Shown in pieces: positions 48,963-57,942 of a stretch of DNA of 64,000 nt (the first letter of the stretch is position 1; the number at the start of each line of letters is the position of its first letter). The translations under genes and the position numbers were made by a program. The notes beneath the pieces are model-generated. The model was not told the DNA's origin and did not search any database. It saw only the letters and a list, made by a program, of their open reading frames with translations. The stretch is from Mycobacteroides immunogenum (GTDB lineage Bacteria > Actinomycetota > Actinomycetes > Mycobacteriales > Mycobacteriaceae), in NCBI RefSeq assembly GCF_001605725.1, contig NZ_CP011530.1, positions 4,340,001-4,404,000 on the forward strand, in the 5' to 3' direction.

Positions 48963-50141
48963 CTAGTGCCGCCCGAGGCCCCGGGCAAACCCTTCGGGGA
49001 TCAAAAGATCATCTGGGGACAGCTCGTGCACAGATTTCTTTCCGAGCCCCATCAGCGCCGAGTCGATACCGCCACGCATGATGTCCAGAACGTTCTCGAC
49101 ACCCGCTTGGCCGGAGGCCGCCAGGCCCCACAGATACGCCCGCCCGATCATGACCGCACGGGCACCGAGCGCCAGTGCCTTGACCACATCGCTGCCCCGT
49201 CGGATGCCGCCGTCCAGCAGCACCTCGATCTCGTTTCCGACCGCCTGGGCAATGCCCGGCAGCGCGCGAATGGACGCCGGCGTGCCGTCCAGGTTGTTGC
49301 CCCCATGGTTCGAGACCGAAATGGCCGAAACACCGCAATCCACAGCGCGTTTGGCGTCATCTATGCGCATTACACCCTTGAGCATGAACGGACCGTCCCA
49401 CTGCTCGCGCATCCAGCGCACATCGTCCCACGTGGGCGCCGGGGTTCCCATCCACTGCCCATAGGCATCGAAGAACGGCGGGCCGGCCTCGCCCCGCACC
49501 GCCTGGTTCGGCACCCGCAGGTCCGGGATGTTCATTCCTTTGCCGAACGACCACAGCCAGCCGGGCTTGGTGACCACTTCAGGGGCCAAGCGGATCATCG
49601 AGCGCAGGTTCATCTTCTCGGGGATGGCGGGACTTCCCCAGTCACGCCCATGCGAGAAGCTCCAGTCGAGTGTCGCGATAAGACCAACCGCACCAGCATC
49701 TTTGGCGCGCTGGATACGCTGCGCGACGTCGTCACGACCACCCAGCCAGTAGATCTGGAAGTGCGTCTTCGGGTTCGCCGCCACCACATCTTCGATGGGC
49801 TTACTGGCAAACGACGACAGCCCCATTGCCGTGCCGCGCGCCGCTGCCGCCCGTGCGACGGCGACCTCACCGTCGGGGTCGACGGCCTGCACCCCGGTGG
49901 GCGATATCATCACCGGTAGCGAAATTTCCTGCCCCAGAACAGTTGTCGACAACTCGCGGTCCGGCTGGATGCCGACGACGTGCGGCTCGAATCCCAACTC
50001 CCCAAACGCCTCGACATTGTCACTGACGGTCAGCCCCTTTTCACTGGCCGAAATCAGCGAGCTGTAGACGGACTTGGGCAGTCGTTTCTTGGCCCGCTGC
50101 TGAGCAATCGCGACCGTCTCGAACCAGGTGTTGCGGGCCAT
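48963..50141 (-). CDS. mftD: Mycofactocin FMN-dependent oxidase MftD
   Basis: A 392-residue FMN-dependent alpha-hydroxy-acid-dehydrogenase-like protein (formerly annotated LldD1). FMN-binding blocks: LPVMISPTGVQAVDPDGEVA, FMLKGVMRIDDAKRAVDCG, SVSNHGGNNLDGTPASIRAL and VLLDGGIRRGSDVVKALALG. MftD oxidatively deaminates the AHDP intermediate to premycofactocin. Its ATG directly abuts the mftC stop. A 158-base gap to mftE is unusual inside this otherwise compact operon. Confidence 0.95.
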   Translation of the reverse strand: MARNTWFETVAIAQQRAKKRLPKSVYSSLISASEKGLTVSDNVEAFGELGFEPHVVGIQPDRELSTTVLGQEISLPVMISPTGVQAVDPDGEVAVARAAAARGTAMGLSSFASKPIEDVVAANPKTHFQIYWLGGRDDVAQRIQRAKDAGAVGLIATLDWSFSHGRDWGSPAIPEKMNLRSMIRLAPEVVTKPGWLWSFGKGMNIPDLRVPNQAVRGEAGPPFFDAYGQWMGTPAPTWDDVRWMREQWDGPFMLKGVMRIDDAKRAVDCGVSAISVSNHGGNNLDGTPASIRALPGIAQAVGNEIEVLLDGGIRRGSDVVKALALGARAVMIGRAYLWGLAASGQAGVENVLDIMRGGIDSALMGLGKKSVHELSPDDLLIPEGFARGLGRH

Positions 50142-51374
50142 CTACCGTCCTGCTCGTAAATTGGAAAGGGGGTTCTCGTCGCACGCGCGAGAGGGTGGGC
50201 GCCGTGTCAGGGTCAGCGCGACCGGAGCGCGCTTGCTCGCCGAACGCGAATGGTCGCCACTGGGTTTGGGTACAACACGATCGGCGGCCAGGGCCGCCTC
50301 GCCGAAGCCCTGCACGCATTCCGGGTCGGGGCCGTCCATCGGGAGCCCGGTGAAGAACTTGGCCGCCATGCAACCGCCCCGGCAGCTGTCATAGTGTCCA
50401 CAGCTACCGCAGGCGCCCGCCGACTGCGGCTCACGCAGCTCATTGAACAGCTGCGAATGCTTCCATACCTGGTCAAATCCACCGTCGGACACCACGTTTC
50501 CGGCACGGAAGCGGTCGTGGATAGCGAATGGGCAAGCATAGACATCGCCGACCGGATCGATCAGGCATACCACCCGGCCCGCGCCGCACATGTTGAGTCC
50601 CGGCAAACCACCGGACCCATCCCCATACGCCGAAAGGTGGAAGAAAGAATCTCCCGTGAGAACCCGCTCACCGTTGCGCACCAGCCAGTCGTACAACTGT
50701 CGCTGCTGCGCCGACGTGGGATGCAACTCGTCCCACACATCGGCACCGCGGCCCGACGGGCGCAGCCGCGTGATCCGTAGCGTCGCTCCGTATCTGGCTG
50801 CCAGCGCGGCGAATTCGTCGAGCTGGTCCACGTTGTGGCGGGTAACCACCACCGAAATCTTCGCGTCCTTGAATCCGGCGGCGGCCAGATTCTCCAGTGC
50901 ACGTACCGCCATGTCGAACGAGCCCGCGCCGCGCACCGCGTCGTTCACCTCTGCGGTCGCACCGTCCAGCGAGATCTGTACGTCGACGTAGTCGCTCGCA
51001 GCCAACCGCGCCGCGACCTCCTCGGTGATACGCACGCCGTTGGTGGAGAATTTCACCCCGACATGGTGCTCGGTCGCGTAGTCGACAAGCTCCCAAAAGT
51101 CGGATCGCACAGTGGGTTCCCCGCCACCGATGTTTACGTAGAACACCTGCATGCGCTCGAGTTCGTCGATGATGTCCTTGCACTGTCGCGTCGACAACTC
51201 GCGCGGGTCACGCTTGCCCGACGAGGACAGGCAGTGGACGCAGGACAGGTTGCAGGCGTAGGTCAGCTCCCAGGTAAGGCAGATGGGAGCATCCAGTCCC
51301 TGCTCGAACTGATCGACCAGTTTCGGAGCCGCAACGGCGGCGACGTTGAGGCGGGGTACTGCGGGAGCGCTCAT
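50142..51374 (-). CDS. mftC: Mycofactocin radical SAM maturase MftC
   Basis: A 410-residue radical SAM/SPASM enzyme. The AdoMet Fe-S cluster motif is ACNLSCVHCLSSSG (CxxxCxxC), followed by VNIGGGEPTVRSDFWEL. The C-terminal SPASM domain shows CGSCGHYDSCRGGCMAAKFF. MftC decarboxylates and cyclises the terminal Val-Tyr of MftA. ATG overlaps the mftB stop as ATGA. Confidence 0.96.
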   Translation of the reverse strand: MSAPAVPRLNVAAVAAPKLVDQFEQGLDAPICLTWELTYACNLSCVHCLSSSGKRDPRELSTRQCKDIIDELERMQVFYVNIGGGEPTVRSDFWELVDYATEHHVGVKFSTNGVRITEEVAARLAASDYVDVQISLDGATAEVNDAVRGAGSFDMAVRALENLAAAGFKDAKISVVVTRHNVDQLDEFAALAARYGATLRITRLRPSGRGADVWDELHPTSAQQRQLYDWLVRNGERVLTGDSFFHLSAYGDGSGGLPGLNMCGAGRVVCLIDPVGDVYACPFAIHDRFRAGNVVSDGGFDQVWKHSQLFNELREPQSAGACGSCGHYDSCRGGCMAAKFFTGLPMDGPDPECVQGFGEAALAADRVVPKPSGDHSRSASKRAPVALTLTRRPPSRACDENPLSNLRAGR

Positions 51375-51676
51375 GAGGCGTCCTCTCGGGTCACGATCAT
51401 CTTGGAATCCGCCAACACCGTCAGGGCCTGCTGATAAGCGGTGGCCTGACCGTCCGCGACACCGGCGGCCTGCCAGGCGCTCTCGGCACTGTGGTGATCA
51501 GCGAGGGACTGCACGATCTGCAGCAGAGTGCGGTTCTTCAGGAATGACAGCTTGCGGGTCCCAAAGTGATAGAGCAGCGCCCCGAACGGTTCCGGACGCA
51601 GCGACACCTGGGGATGCAACTGCCAGGGCCGTGTCCAGTCGAAACCTGCGGGCGCCTCGTCAACCATGGCGCTCAT
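51371..51676 (-). CDS. mftB: Mycofactocin precursor chaperone MftB
   Basis: A 101-residue PqqD-like RiPP recognition protein (SLRPEPFGALLYHFGTRKLS then FLKNRTLLQIVQSLADHHSA). It presents the MftA leader to MftC. ATG 51676 is used; a second ATG three codons in is possible. It lies 14 bases after mftA and overlaps mftC by 4 bases. Confidence 0.92.
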   Translation of the reverse strand: MSAMVDEAPAGFDWTRPWQLHPQVSLRPEPFGALLYHFGTRKLSFLKNRTLLQIVQSLADHHSAESAWQAAGVADGQATAYQQALTVLADSKMIVTREDAS

Positions 51677-51690
51677 CGAGATGGGGCGTC

Positions 51691-51795
51691 TCAGTAGACG
51701 CCGCACATCCCGTCGATCGACACCTCTTCAACCAGTGATTCCTGCACCAGTTCGGTGTCGTTGCGCTGTCCGGCGACAGTGGTGGGCTCGGCCAT
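51691..51795 (-). CDS. mftA: Mycofactocin precursor peptide MftA
   Basis: A 34-residue ribosomally made precursor: [20 protein letters not shown] then [14 protein letters not shown]. The C-terminal IDGMCGVY is the diagnostic core in which the last Val-Tyr becomes the redox cofactor mycofactocin. GGGAGTGA precedes the ATG with suitable spacing. It is the first gene of the mft operon, divergent from mftR. Confidence 0.96.
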   Translation of the reverse strand: MAEPTTVAGQRNDTELVQESLVEEVSIDGMCGVY

Positions 51796-51817
51796 CTTGT
51801 TCACTCCCTTGTGAGTC

Positions 51818-51846
51818 TGGACTGTGGCGACGGTCACGATAATAAT
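51818..51846. promoter_or_regulatory. mftA/mftR divergent promoter with candidate operator
   Basis: An imperfect palindrome GACTGT-GGCG-ACGGTC (51820-51835) lies just downstream of an mftA -10-like TATTAT (minus strand, 51839-51844). This 104-base gap between mftA and mftR is the natural place for autoregulation by the TetR protein; the exact site is a guess. Confidence 0.35.
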
Positions 51847-51899
51847 GGCATCGAGTGCAGAAAAGAAAGAGGGTGCCGAGAAATGGCAGAGTTCTGGGC

Positions 51900-52496
51900 A
51901 TGAGTGCGCAGCCGTCGCGCGTGGGACGACGCCCTTCGACAACCCGGGATGAGATCACCGCGGTGGCGATGGCGCTTTTCGCGCAGCACGGCTTCGACGG
52001 GGTGAGTGTCGATGACATCGCCGCGGCCGCCGGCATCGCCCGGCGCACGGTCTTTCGGTACTACAGCTCCAAGAACGCAATCGTGTGGGGAGACTTCGAT
52101 TCCCACCTCGGCGTGATGCGCACGCTGCTGGAGGAGACTCCGGACACCGTCGATACCAGTAAAGCGTTGCGGCAGGCGGTCTTGACGTTCAACGACTTTC
52201 CAATGGACGAAACGCCGCGTCATCGCATGCGGATGCGGATGATCCTGGAAATCCCAGCGTTGCAGGCGTATTCGATGTTGATGTACACGGGATGGCGCGA
52301 TGTGATCGCGCAGTTCGTGGCCAAACGCAGCGGCACAGATGCGAACTCGCTGTTGCCGCAGACCGTGGCCTGGACTCTGCTGGGGGTCGCGCTCGCGGCG
52401 TACGAACAGTGGCTCGCCGACGAGTCGTCACGGCTCACCACTCTGCTCGGCAGGGGCTTCGACGCCGCCGAGGCGGGCCTGCGCGTGCTGGGCTGA
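51900..52496 (+). CDS. mftR: Mycofactocin-cluster TetR regulator MftR
   Basis: A 198-residue TetR-family repressor. The N-terminal helix-turn-helix is [20 protein letters not shown] with [19 protein letters not shown] following. The position, divergent from mftA, matches the regulator described for mycobacterial mft clusters, which responds to acyl-CoA. ATG 51900 is preferred; the open frame further up is poor in family features. Confidence 0.87.
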   Translation: MSAQPSRVGRRPSTTRDEITAVAMALFAQHGFDGVSVDDIAAAAGIARRTVFRYYSSKNAIVWGDFDSHLGVMRTLLEETPDTVDTSKALRQAVLTFNDFPMDETPRHRMRMRMILEIPALQAYSMLMYTGWRDVIAQFVAKRSGTDANSLLPQTVAWTLLGVALAAYEQWLADESSRLTTLLGRGFDAAEAGLRVLG

Positions 52497-52507
52497 CCGC
52501 GCTGTCG

Positions 52508-53710
52508 CTACTCCAGCACCTCGGCGATGGGTGTTCCCGCCGCGATCTTGGCCCGCATCTTCATCACCGGACCAGCCATGCCACAGCCCACGACGCCGGT
52601 CAGCACACCGTCGCGCTCCAGGTAAGCCAGGAACTTCCGACCATCATCGGAGATCAGGTGCACGGTGTCCGAACTCCCGAGGTGACCGAGCGACTGAATC
52701 TTGACGTCGTACTGGTCACTCCAAAAATAAGGCACCGCAACCGTATTCGCGGCCTGATCCTGCCCCAATAGCGCCGGTACCAGCGCGCGAACCTGATCCG
52801 CGACATTGCTCCAGTGCTCCACGCGGTTCGGGCGCCCCTCGGCATCGGCCCAGGCCGCCACATCTCCCAGCGCCCACACGTGCGGGGTGCCGGTACGGCC
52901 CACCGCATCGCACAGCACGCCGTTGTCCACGGCCACACCCGACCCGTCCAACCAATCGGTCGCGGGCCGACTGCCGATACCCAGCACCACCAGGTCGGCG
53001 TCCAGCCGCGTCCCATCCGACAGGGTGACCGCGGTGACTCGCCCCTCCCCCTCCACGCCTTGCACGCCGACACCCACCCGTACGTCCACACCCTCATGAC
53101 GGTGTAACCGGGCCACCAGGTCCCCGAGCTGCTGGCCGATGGCCGCCAACAGCGGCGCCGGCTGAGGTTCCACCAAAACCACCTCAACACCGTTGGCCCG
53201 CAAGGTCGCCGCCACTTCGCAGCCGATGAACCCGGCCCCGACGATCACCGCACGCCGCGCACTGGCGGCGTCGGCACGCAGCGCGAAGCTGTCGTCGGCG
53301 GTACGCAACACATGGATGCCGGCCAGGTCGGGGAACGAGGGAATCCGGCGGGGCACCAGACCGGTCGCGATGATGACCTCGCCGTACTCGAGCGTGCTGC
53401 CGTCGCTGAGGGTGACGGTGCGCGCAGCAGGATCCAGGGTGGTCACCTCGGTATCGAGACGCAGCTCAATCTGCTTCTCGTCATAGAACTCTCGTGGCTT
53501 GAGTACCACAGCATCGATCGTCTTCTCCGTGTCACCCAAGACGTCCTTGGACAGCGGCGGACGATCGTAGGGCAGGTGAGTCTCTCGGCTCACGATGGTG
53601 ATCGGCCCGGAGAACTCGGCACGGCGCAACTGCTCGGCTGTTCGCACCGCACCCAGCCCACCACCGATGATCAGCACTCCACGTTCCGCGTCGGTCATGG
53701 GTTTCTTCAT
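52508..53710 (-). CDS. NAD(P)/FAD ferredoxin reductase-type oxidoreductase
   Basis: A 400-residue two-dinucleotide-domain flavoprotein like rubredoxin/ferredoxin reductases. It has the N-terminal FAD motif VLIIGGGLGAVRTAEQLRR, LPYDRPPLSKDVLGD, the NAD motif AVIVGAGFIGCEVAATLRAN, and WALGDVAAW near the flavin. It is related to the M. tuberculosis gene next to the mft cluster (Rv0688) and likely passes electrons from NAD(P)H to a ferredoxin serving P450s or other oxygenases. The start may instead be ATG 53698. Confidence 0.87.
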   Translation of the reverse strand: MKKPMTDAERGVLIIGGGLGAVRTAEQLRRAEFSGPITIVSRETHLPYDRPPLSKDVLGDTEKTIDAVVLKPREFYDEKQIELRLDTEVTTLDPAARTVTLSDGSTLEYGEVIIATGLVPRRIPSFPDLAGIHVLRTADDSFALRADAASARRAVIVGAGFIGCEVAATLRANGVEVVLVEPQPAPLLAAIGQQLGDLVARLHRHEGVDVRVGVGVQGVEGEGRVTAVTLSDGTRLDADLVVLGIGSRPATDWLDGSGVAVDNGVLCDAVGRTGTPHVWALGDVAAWADAEGRPNRVEHWSNVADQVRALVPALLGQDQAANTVAVPYFWSDQYDVKIQSLGHLGSSDTVHLISDDGRKFLAYLERDGVLTGVVGCGMAGPVMKMRAKIAAGTPIAEVLE

Positions 53711-53755
53711 ACACGACTGGACACGCGCGATGTCAGGCCTACCGGCCGTCGCCCC

Positions 53756-54208
53756 TCAGCCCTGGACTTGGGCTCGGTCCACCAGGTTGGACAGCACCAC
53801 AATGCTCTCGGTGCGGTCGATATCCGCGCTGGCCCGGATGCGCTCCAGTGCTCGCTCAAGGTGCTGGATATCGCGCGCCAGGACCCGCAGCATCGCGTCC
53901 GATGTTCCGGTCACCGTCGCGGCGCTGACCACCTCGGGGATATCGATCCAGGCGCGCCGCAAGGCTTCCGGTGTAATAGTGCCCTGACAGTAGATCTGGA
54001 CGTAGGCCTCGGTGTTCCAGCCGACGGCGGCGCGATCGACCACCGTGGTGAAGCCCTTGATGACCCCGGTGGCCACCAACCGGTCGACCCGGCGTTTCAC
54101 GGCGGGTGCCGAAAGGTTGACCTCCTCACCGATCTCGGCGAATGTCGCCCGGGCGTTGCGCATCAACAAGGTCACGATTCGCTCATCGGTGGCGTCCAGC
54201 TCCGCCAT
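53756..54208 (-). CDS. Lrp/AsnC-family regulator
   Basis: A 150-residue feast/famine regulator. The N-terminal winged helix (ELDATDERIVTLLMRNARAT, then LSAPAVKRRVDRLVATGVI) is followed by a C-terminal ligand-binding RAM domain (VVSAATVTGTSDAMLRVLA). ATG 54208 has GGAGG upstream. It is divergent from ddaH-rocD-rocE, as in M. tuberculosis Rv2324/Rv2323c, and probably controls them in response to arginine or ornithine. Confidence 0.92.
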   Translation of the reverse strand: MAELDATDERIVTLLMRNARATFAEIGEEVNLSAPAVKRRVDRLVATGVIKGFTTVVDRAAVGWNTEAYVQIYCQGTITPEALRRAWIDIPEVVSAATVTGTSDAMLRVLARDIQHLERALERIRASADIDRTESIVVLSNLVDRAQVQG

Positions 54209-54270
54209 TGACCTGCCTCCTCCACGATTCGGTCCGTTCCTGCAATAGACTGCCAAAACCGGGATCTTGG

Positions 54271-54316
54271 CGCAATGAATCGCGCCCTGCTGCGCAATGG
54301 ATAAAGATTGATTGCG
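54271..54316. promoter_or_regulatory. Candidate Lrp/AsnC binding region
   Basis: CGCAAT occurs at 54271-54276 and 54293-54298, 22 bases (about two helical turns) apart. The second copy faces ATTGCG at 54311-54316, forming an inverted repeat around the ddaH -35 region. Evenly phased repeats of this kind are typical of Lrp-family sites. Confidence 0.5.
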
Positions 54317-54336
54317 GTAGACGGTCCTCATACGCT
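54308..54336 (+). promoter_or_regulatory. ddaH promoter, likely leaderless
   Basis: -35-like TTGATT (54308-54313), 17-base spacer, -10 TACGCT (54331-54336). The ddaH ATG at 54343 is exactly where transcription should start, and no ribosome-binding site precedes it. Confidence 0.6.
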
Positions 54337-54342
54337 CGGTGC

Positions 54343-55200
54343 ATGACCGTTGTACACGAGGGTGGACACCCGGCCGACTCGCCGATGACACAACCAGAAC
54401 GGACGCCGACGACCCGTCACTACGTGATGGTGCCGCCGACGCACTACACCGTCGAATACGCCATCAACCCCTGGATGGACATATCCAATCCTGTTGATCC
54501 GGCGCTGGCCACCTCCCAATGGGAAGCGTTGCGCGCCACCTATGAACGGCTCGGGCACACGGTGGACATCCTGCCTCCCGTCGCGGGCCTGCCGGACATG
54601 GTCTACGCCGCCAATGGCGGAATCGTTCTGCGTGGCAACGCCGTTGTCGCGCAGTTCAAACATGCCGAACGTGCGGGTGAGTCCGAAGCACACGCCACGT
54701 GGATGCGTCAGCACGGATTGCAGCCGAGGCACTCGCACTACACCAATGAAGGGCAGGGCGACTTCCTACTGGCCGGCGACGTCATGTTGGCGGGCACGGG
54801 CTTCCGCACCGATGTCAGATCACACTCCGAGATTGGACAGATGCTCGACATCGAGGTGGTGACGCTGGAGCTCGTGGATCCCCGGTTCTATCACCTGGAC
54901 ACCGCGCTGGCGGTGCTGGATTCGCACACGGTGGCCTACTACCCGCCGGCATTCAGTGAGGACTCGCAGGCGCGACTGCGGTCCATGTACCCCGACGCGA
55001 TCATCGCCGGCTCCACCGATGCCTATGTACTCGGTATGAACGCCGTCTCCGACGGCCGGCACGTCATGCTGCCCGCCGCGGCGACCGGATTCGCCGCGCA
55101 GCTGCGCGCGGCCGGGTTCGAACCGATCGGCATCGATCTTTCCGAGCTACTCAAGGGTGGCGGATCGGTGAAATGTTGCACACTGGAGCTGCACTCGTGA
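54343..55200 (+). CDS. ddaH: Dimethylarginine dimethylaminohydrolase-like enzyme
   Basis: A 285-residue amidinotransferase-fold (pentein) hydrolase. Expected catalytic residues are visible: the acidic EGQGDFLLAGD block, His in RFYHLDTALAVL, and the nucleophile Cys in GGSVKCCTLELHS near the C-terminus. It would convert methylarginine, or possibly arginine, to citrulline. It is coupled to rocD by a GTGA overlap. M. tuberculosis has the same ddaH-rocD-rocE order. Confidence 0.88.
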   Translation: MTVVHEGGHPADSPMTQPERTPTTRHYVMVPPTHYTVEYAINPWMDISNPVDPALATSQWEALRATYERLGHTVDILPPVAGLPDMVYAANGGIVLRGNAVVAQFKHAERAGESEAHATWMRQHGLQPRHSHYTNEGQGDFLLAGDVMLAGTGFRTDVRSHSEIGQMLDIEVVTLELVDPRFYHLDTALAVLDSHTVAYYPPAFSEDSQARLRSMYPDAIIAGSTDAYVLGMNAVSDGRHVMLPAAATGFAAQLRAAGFEPIGIDLSELLKGGGSVKCCTLELHS

Positions 55201-56441
55201 CCGTCACGGAGGCCCCCGGCATGTCACCCGACTCATACAAGAGCGCCGAATACATCGAGCTGGCCCAGCAGTACGGCGCACATAACTACGCGCCGCTACC
55301 CGTGGTGGCCCACCGCGCCGAGGGCGCATGGATCGAAGATGTGGACGGCAAGCGGTACCTGGACTGTCTGGCCGCCTACTCCGCGGTCAATTTCGGCCAC
55401 GGAAACCCGGAGATCCTCGCGACGGCACACGCGCAGCTCGACACGGTGACGCTGGTGAGCCGGGCTTTCCACTCTGATCGCCTCGGCAGGTTCTGCCGCG
55501 ATCTGGCCCAGCTCTGCGGCAAGGGCATGGTGTTGCCGATGAACACCGGGGCCGAGGCCGTCGAGAGCGGCATCAAAGTCGCGCGTAAGTGGGGCACCGA
55601 CGTCAAGGGAGTGCCCGCGGATCAGGCGAATATCGTGGTGGCGCACAACAACTTCCACGGCCGCACCATCAGCATAGTGAGTTTCTCCTCCGACGAGACG
55701 GCGCGCAACGGGTTCGGCCCGTTCACGCCGGGGTTCCGTGTTGTCCCGTTCGGCGATGCCGCCGCACTGGAACGCGCCATCGACGACAACACCGTCGCCG
55801 TACTCCTCGAGCCCATTCAGGGCGAGGCCGGCATCATCATTCCGCCCGATGACTATCTGCCCGCCGTGCGCGCGATATGTACCCACAACAATGTTCTGTT
55901 CATCGCCGATGAGATCCAGGCCGGGCTCGCGCGCACCGGCCGGATGTTTGCCTGCGACCACTGGAACGTGGTCCCCGACGTCTATCTGTTGGGAAAGGCG
56001 CTGGGCGGCGGCGTGGTGCCTGTCTCGGCCGTGGTGGCCGATACCGACGTGCTCGGCGTACTGCATCCCGGTGAACACGGCTCCACCTTTGGCGGAAATC
56101 CGTTGGCCGCGGCCGTCGGATCCACCGTGGTGGCAATCCTGGAGCGCGGCGAATTCCAGCACCGGGCAGCCGTTCTGGGACGACACCTGCGAACCCGGCT
56201 CGACGCTCTGATCGGCCAAGGCGTCACTGAGGTGCGTTCGCTGGGGCTATGGGCCGGAGTCGACATCGACCCGAATCTGGCAACGGGAAGACAAATCAGC
56301 CTGCGCATGGCAGAGTTTGGCGTCTTAGTGAAGGACACGCACGGCGCGACGCTCCGGTTCGCACCACCCCTTGTCATCACCGAGGGCGAAATCGATTGGG
56401 TGGTAGACCAGTTCGCTGACGCGCTGGCCAGCTTCCGATAG
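55197..56441 (+). CDS. rocD: Ornithine aminotransferase
   Basis: A 414-residue class III aminotransferase converting ornithine and 2-oxoglutarate to glutamate semialdehyde and glutamate. Blocks include YLDCLAAYSAVNFGHGNPEI, MNTGAEAVESGIKVARKWG, IADEIQAGLARTGRMFACDH and the PLP Lys in VYLLGKALGGGVVPVSAV. Unlike M. tuberculosis, where rocD is split into two genes, it is intact here. The GTG start overlaps the ddaH stop. Confidence 0.95.
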   Translation: MTVTEAPGMSPDSYKSAEYIELAQQYGAHNYAPLPVVAHRAEGAWIEDVDGKRYLDCLAAYSAVNFGHGNPEILATAHAQLDTVTLVSRAFHSDRLGRFCRDLAQLCGKGMVLPMNTGAEAVESGIKVARKWGTDVKGVPADQANIVVAHNNFHGRTISIVSFSSDETARNGFGPFTPGFRVVPFGDAAALERAIDDNTVAVLLEPIQGEAGIIIPPDDYLPAVRAICTHNNVLFIADEIQAGLARTGRMFACDHWNVVPDVYLLGKALGGGVVPVSAVVADTDVLGVLHPGEHGSTFGGNPLAAAVGSTVVAILERGEFQHRAAVLGRHLRTRLDALIGQGVTEVRSLGLWAGVDIDPNLATGRQISLRMAEFGVLVKDTHGATLRFAPPLVITEGEIDWVVDQFADALASFR

Positions 56442-56466
56442 GTTTCGCCCGGCCACAGGAGGCACC

Positions 56467-57942
56467 ATGGCACCCTCGTCACCCAGTCTTGCCCAACAAT
56501 TGCTGCGACGGCGCCCGACCACGGGAGCGCCCACCGCCCACGGAGCCGGCGGACACCTCAAGCAGTCGATGGGTACCTTCCAGCTCACCATGATCGGCGT
56601 CGGCGCCACCGTGGGCACCGGTATCTTCTTCATCCTGTCGGAATCCGTGCCGAAGGCAGGTCCAGCGGTGATGGCCTCGTTCCTGGTCGCGGGCCTCGCC
56701 GCCGGGCTGGCCGCGCTCTGTTATGCCGAATTGTCCTCGGCGGTACCGGTATCGGGCTCCTCGTTCTCCTACGCGTACACGACCATGGGTGAGCTGGCCG
56801 CGATGGTGGTGGCCGCCTGTCTGCTCTTGGAATACGGAGTGTCGGCCGCGGCGGTGGCCGTGGGCTGGAGCCAGTATCTCGACAAACTCTTGGTCAACCT
56901 CTTCGGATGGCATCTGCCGCATGCGATCAGCGCCGCCCCCTGGGATAGCGCCGACCCCGCGGCCCCGCATCCCTGGCTCAATCTTCCCGCGGTCCTGCTC
57001 ATCGTCATGTGCGCAATCCTGCTGATCCGAGGGACAAGTGAGTCCGCGCTGGTGAACACCGTCATGGTGTTGCTGAAGCTGGCGGTCCTGACAGTCTTTG
57101 CGATCATCGCGTTCACCGCCTTCCAGGCCGGTAACTTCTCCGACTTCGCACCGTTCGGCGTCAGCGGCATCGGCGCCGCGGCCGGGACGATCTTCTTCAC
57201 CTACGTCGGGCTCGACACGGTGTCCACCGCAGGCGAAGAGGTGAAGGATCCCCAGCGGACCATGCCGCGCGCACTGATCGCCGCGCTGCTCATCGTCACC
57301 GCTTTCTACCTGGTCGTCGCGCTGGCCGCGCTGGGTGCACAACCTTGGAAGGAGTTCGAGGGGCAGTCCGCCGGCCTGGCCCTGATTCTGGACAAGGTCA
57401 CCGGAAGCACCTCCGCCAGTACGTTCCTCGCGGCGGGGGCGGTGATCTCGATCTTCTCCATCACGCTGGTGTCGATGTACGGCCAGACGCGCATCCTGTT
57501 CGCCATCGGTCGCGACGGCCTGCTGCCCTCGATCTTCGCGCAAGTCAACCCTCGCACGCTGACCCCGGTGAACAACACCATCATCGTCGCCGTGGTCGTC
57601 GGTCTCATGGCCGCCTTCGTGCCCCTGGACAGCCTCGCGAACATGGTGTCGATCGGAACACTCACCGCATTCATCGTGGTATCGATCGGCGTCATCATCC
57701 TGCGGATACGGGAGCCAGAGTTGCCGCGCGCCTTCCGCGTTCCCGGCTACCCGGTGACACCTGTCCTGTCCGTCATAGCCTGCGGCTACATCCTGTTCAG
57801 CCTGCCCCCGGTCACCTGGATCGCCTTTGGTTCCTGGGTTGCGGTGGTGCTGGTGTTCTATCTGCTGTGGGGCCGACACCACAGCGCACTCAACGACTTA
57901 CCCAGCGACCCAGCCGAATTACCGGAGAAGGAACCGGTATGA
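56467..57942 (+). CDS. rocE: Amino-acid permease, cationic (RocE-like)
   Basis: A 491-residue APC-superfamily transporter of the cationic amino acid type with about 12-13 helices. The first helix shows TMIGVGATVGTGIFFILSES, and later FFTYVGLDTVSTAGEEVKDP carries the family signature. Following ddaH and rocD, it most likely imports arginine or ornithine. AGGAGG precedes the ATG. Confidence 0.9.
   Translation: MAPSSPSLAQQLLRRRPTTGAPTAHGAGGHLKQSMGTFQLTMIGVGATVGTGIFFILSESVPKAGPAVMASFLVAGLAAGLAALCYAELSSAVPVSGSSFSYAYTTMGELAAMVVAACLLLEYGVSAAAVAVGWSQYLDKLLVNLFGWHLPHAISAAPWDSADPAAPHPWLNLPAVLLIVMCAILLIRGTSESALVNTVMVLLKLAVLTVFAIIAFTAFQAGNFSDFAPFGVSGIGAAAGTIFFTYVGLDTVSTAGEEVKDPQRTMPRALIAALLIVTAFYLVVALAALGAQPWKEFEGQSAGLALILDKVTGSTSASTFLAAGAVISIFSITLVSMYGQTRILFAIGRDGLLPSIFAQVNPRTLTPVNNTIIVAVVVGLMAAFVPLDSLANMVSIGTLTAFIVVSIGVIILRIREPELPRAFRVPGYPVTPVLSVIACGYILFSLPPVTWIAFGSWVAVVLVFYLLWGRHHSALNDLPSDPAELPEKEPV

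Noticed and set aside
48963..49919. Long plus-strand open frame antisense to mftD
   Set aside because: The protein is an Arg/His-rich mirror of the high-GC mftD codons with no family motif; only its first 50 codons lie in intergenic DNA and are discussed separately.
56479..57882. 467-codon minus-strand frame antisense to rocE
   Set aside because: His/Arg/Asp-rich mirror of a clear membrane transporter; no start signal or motif.
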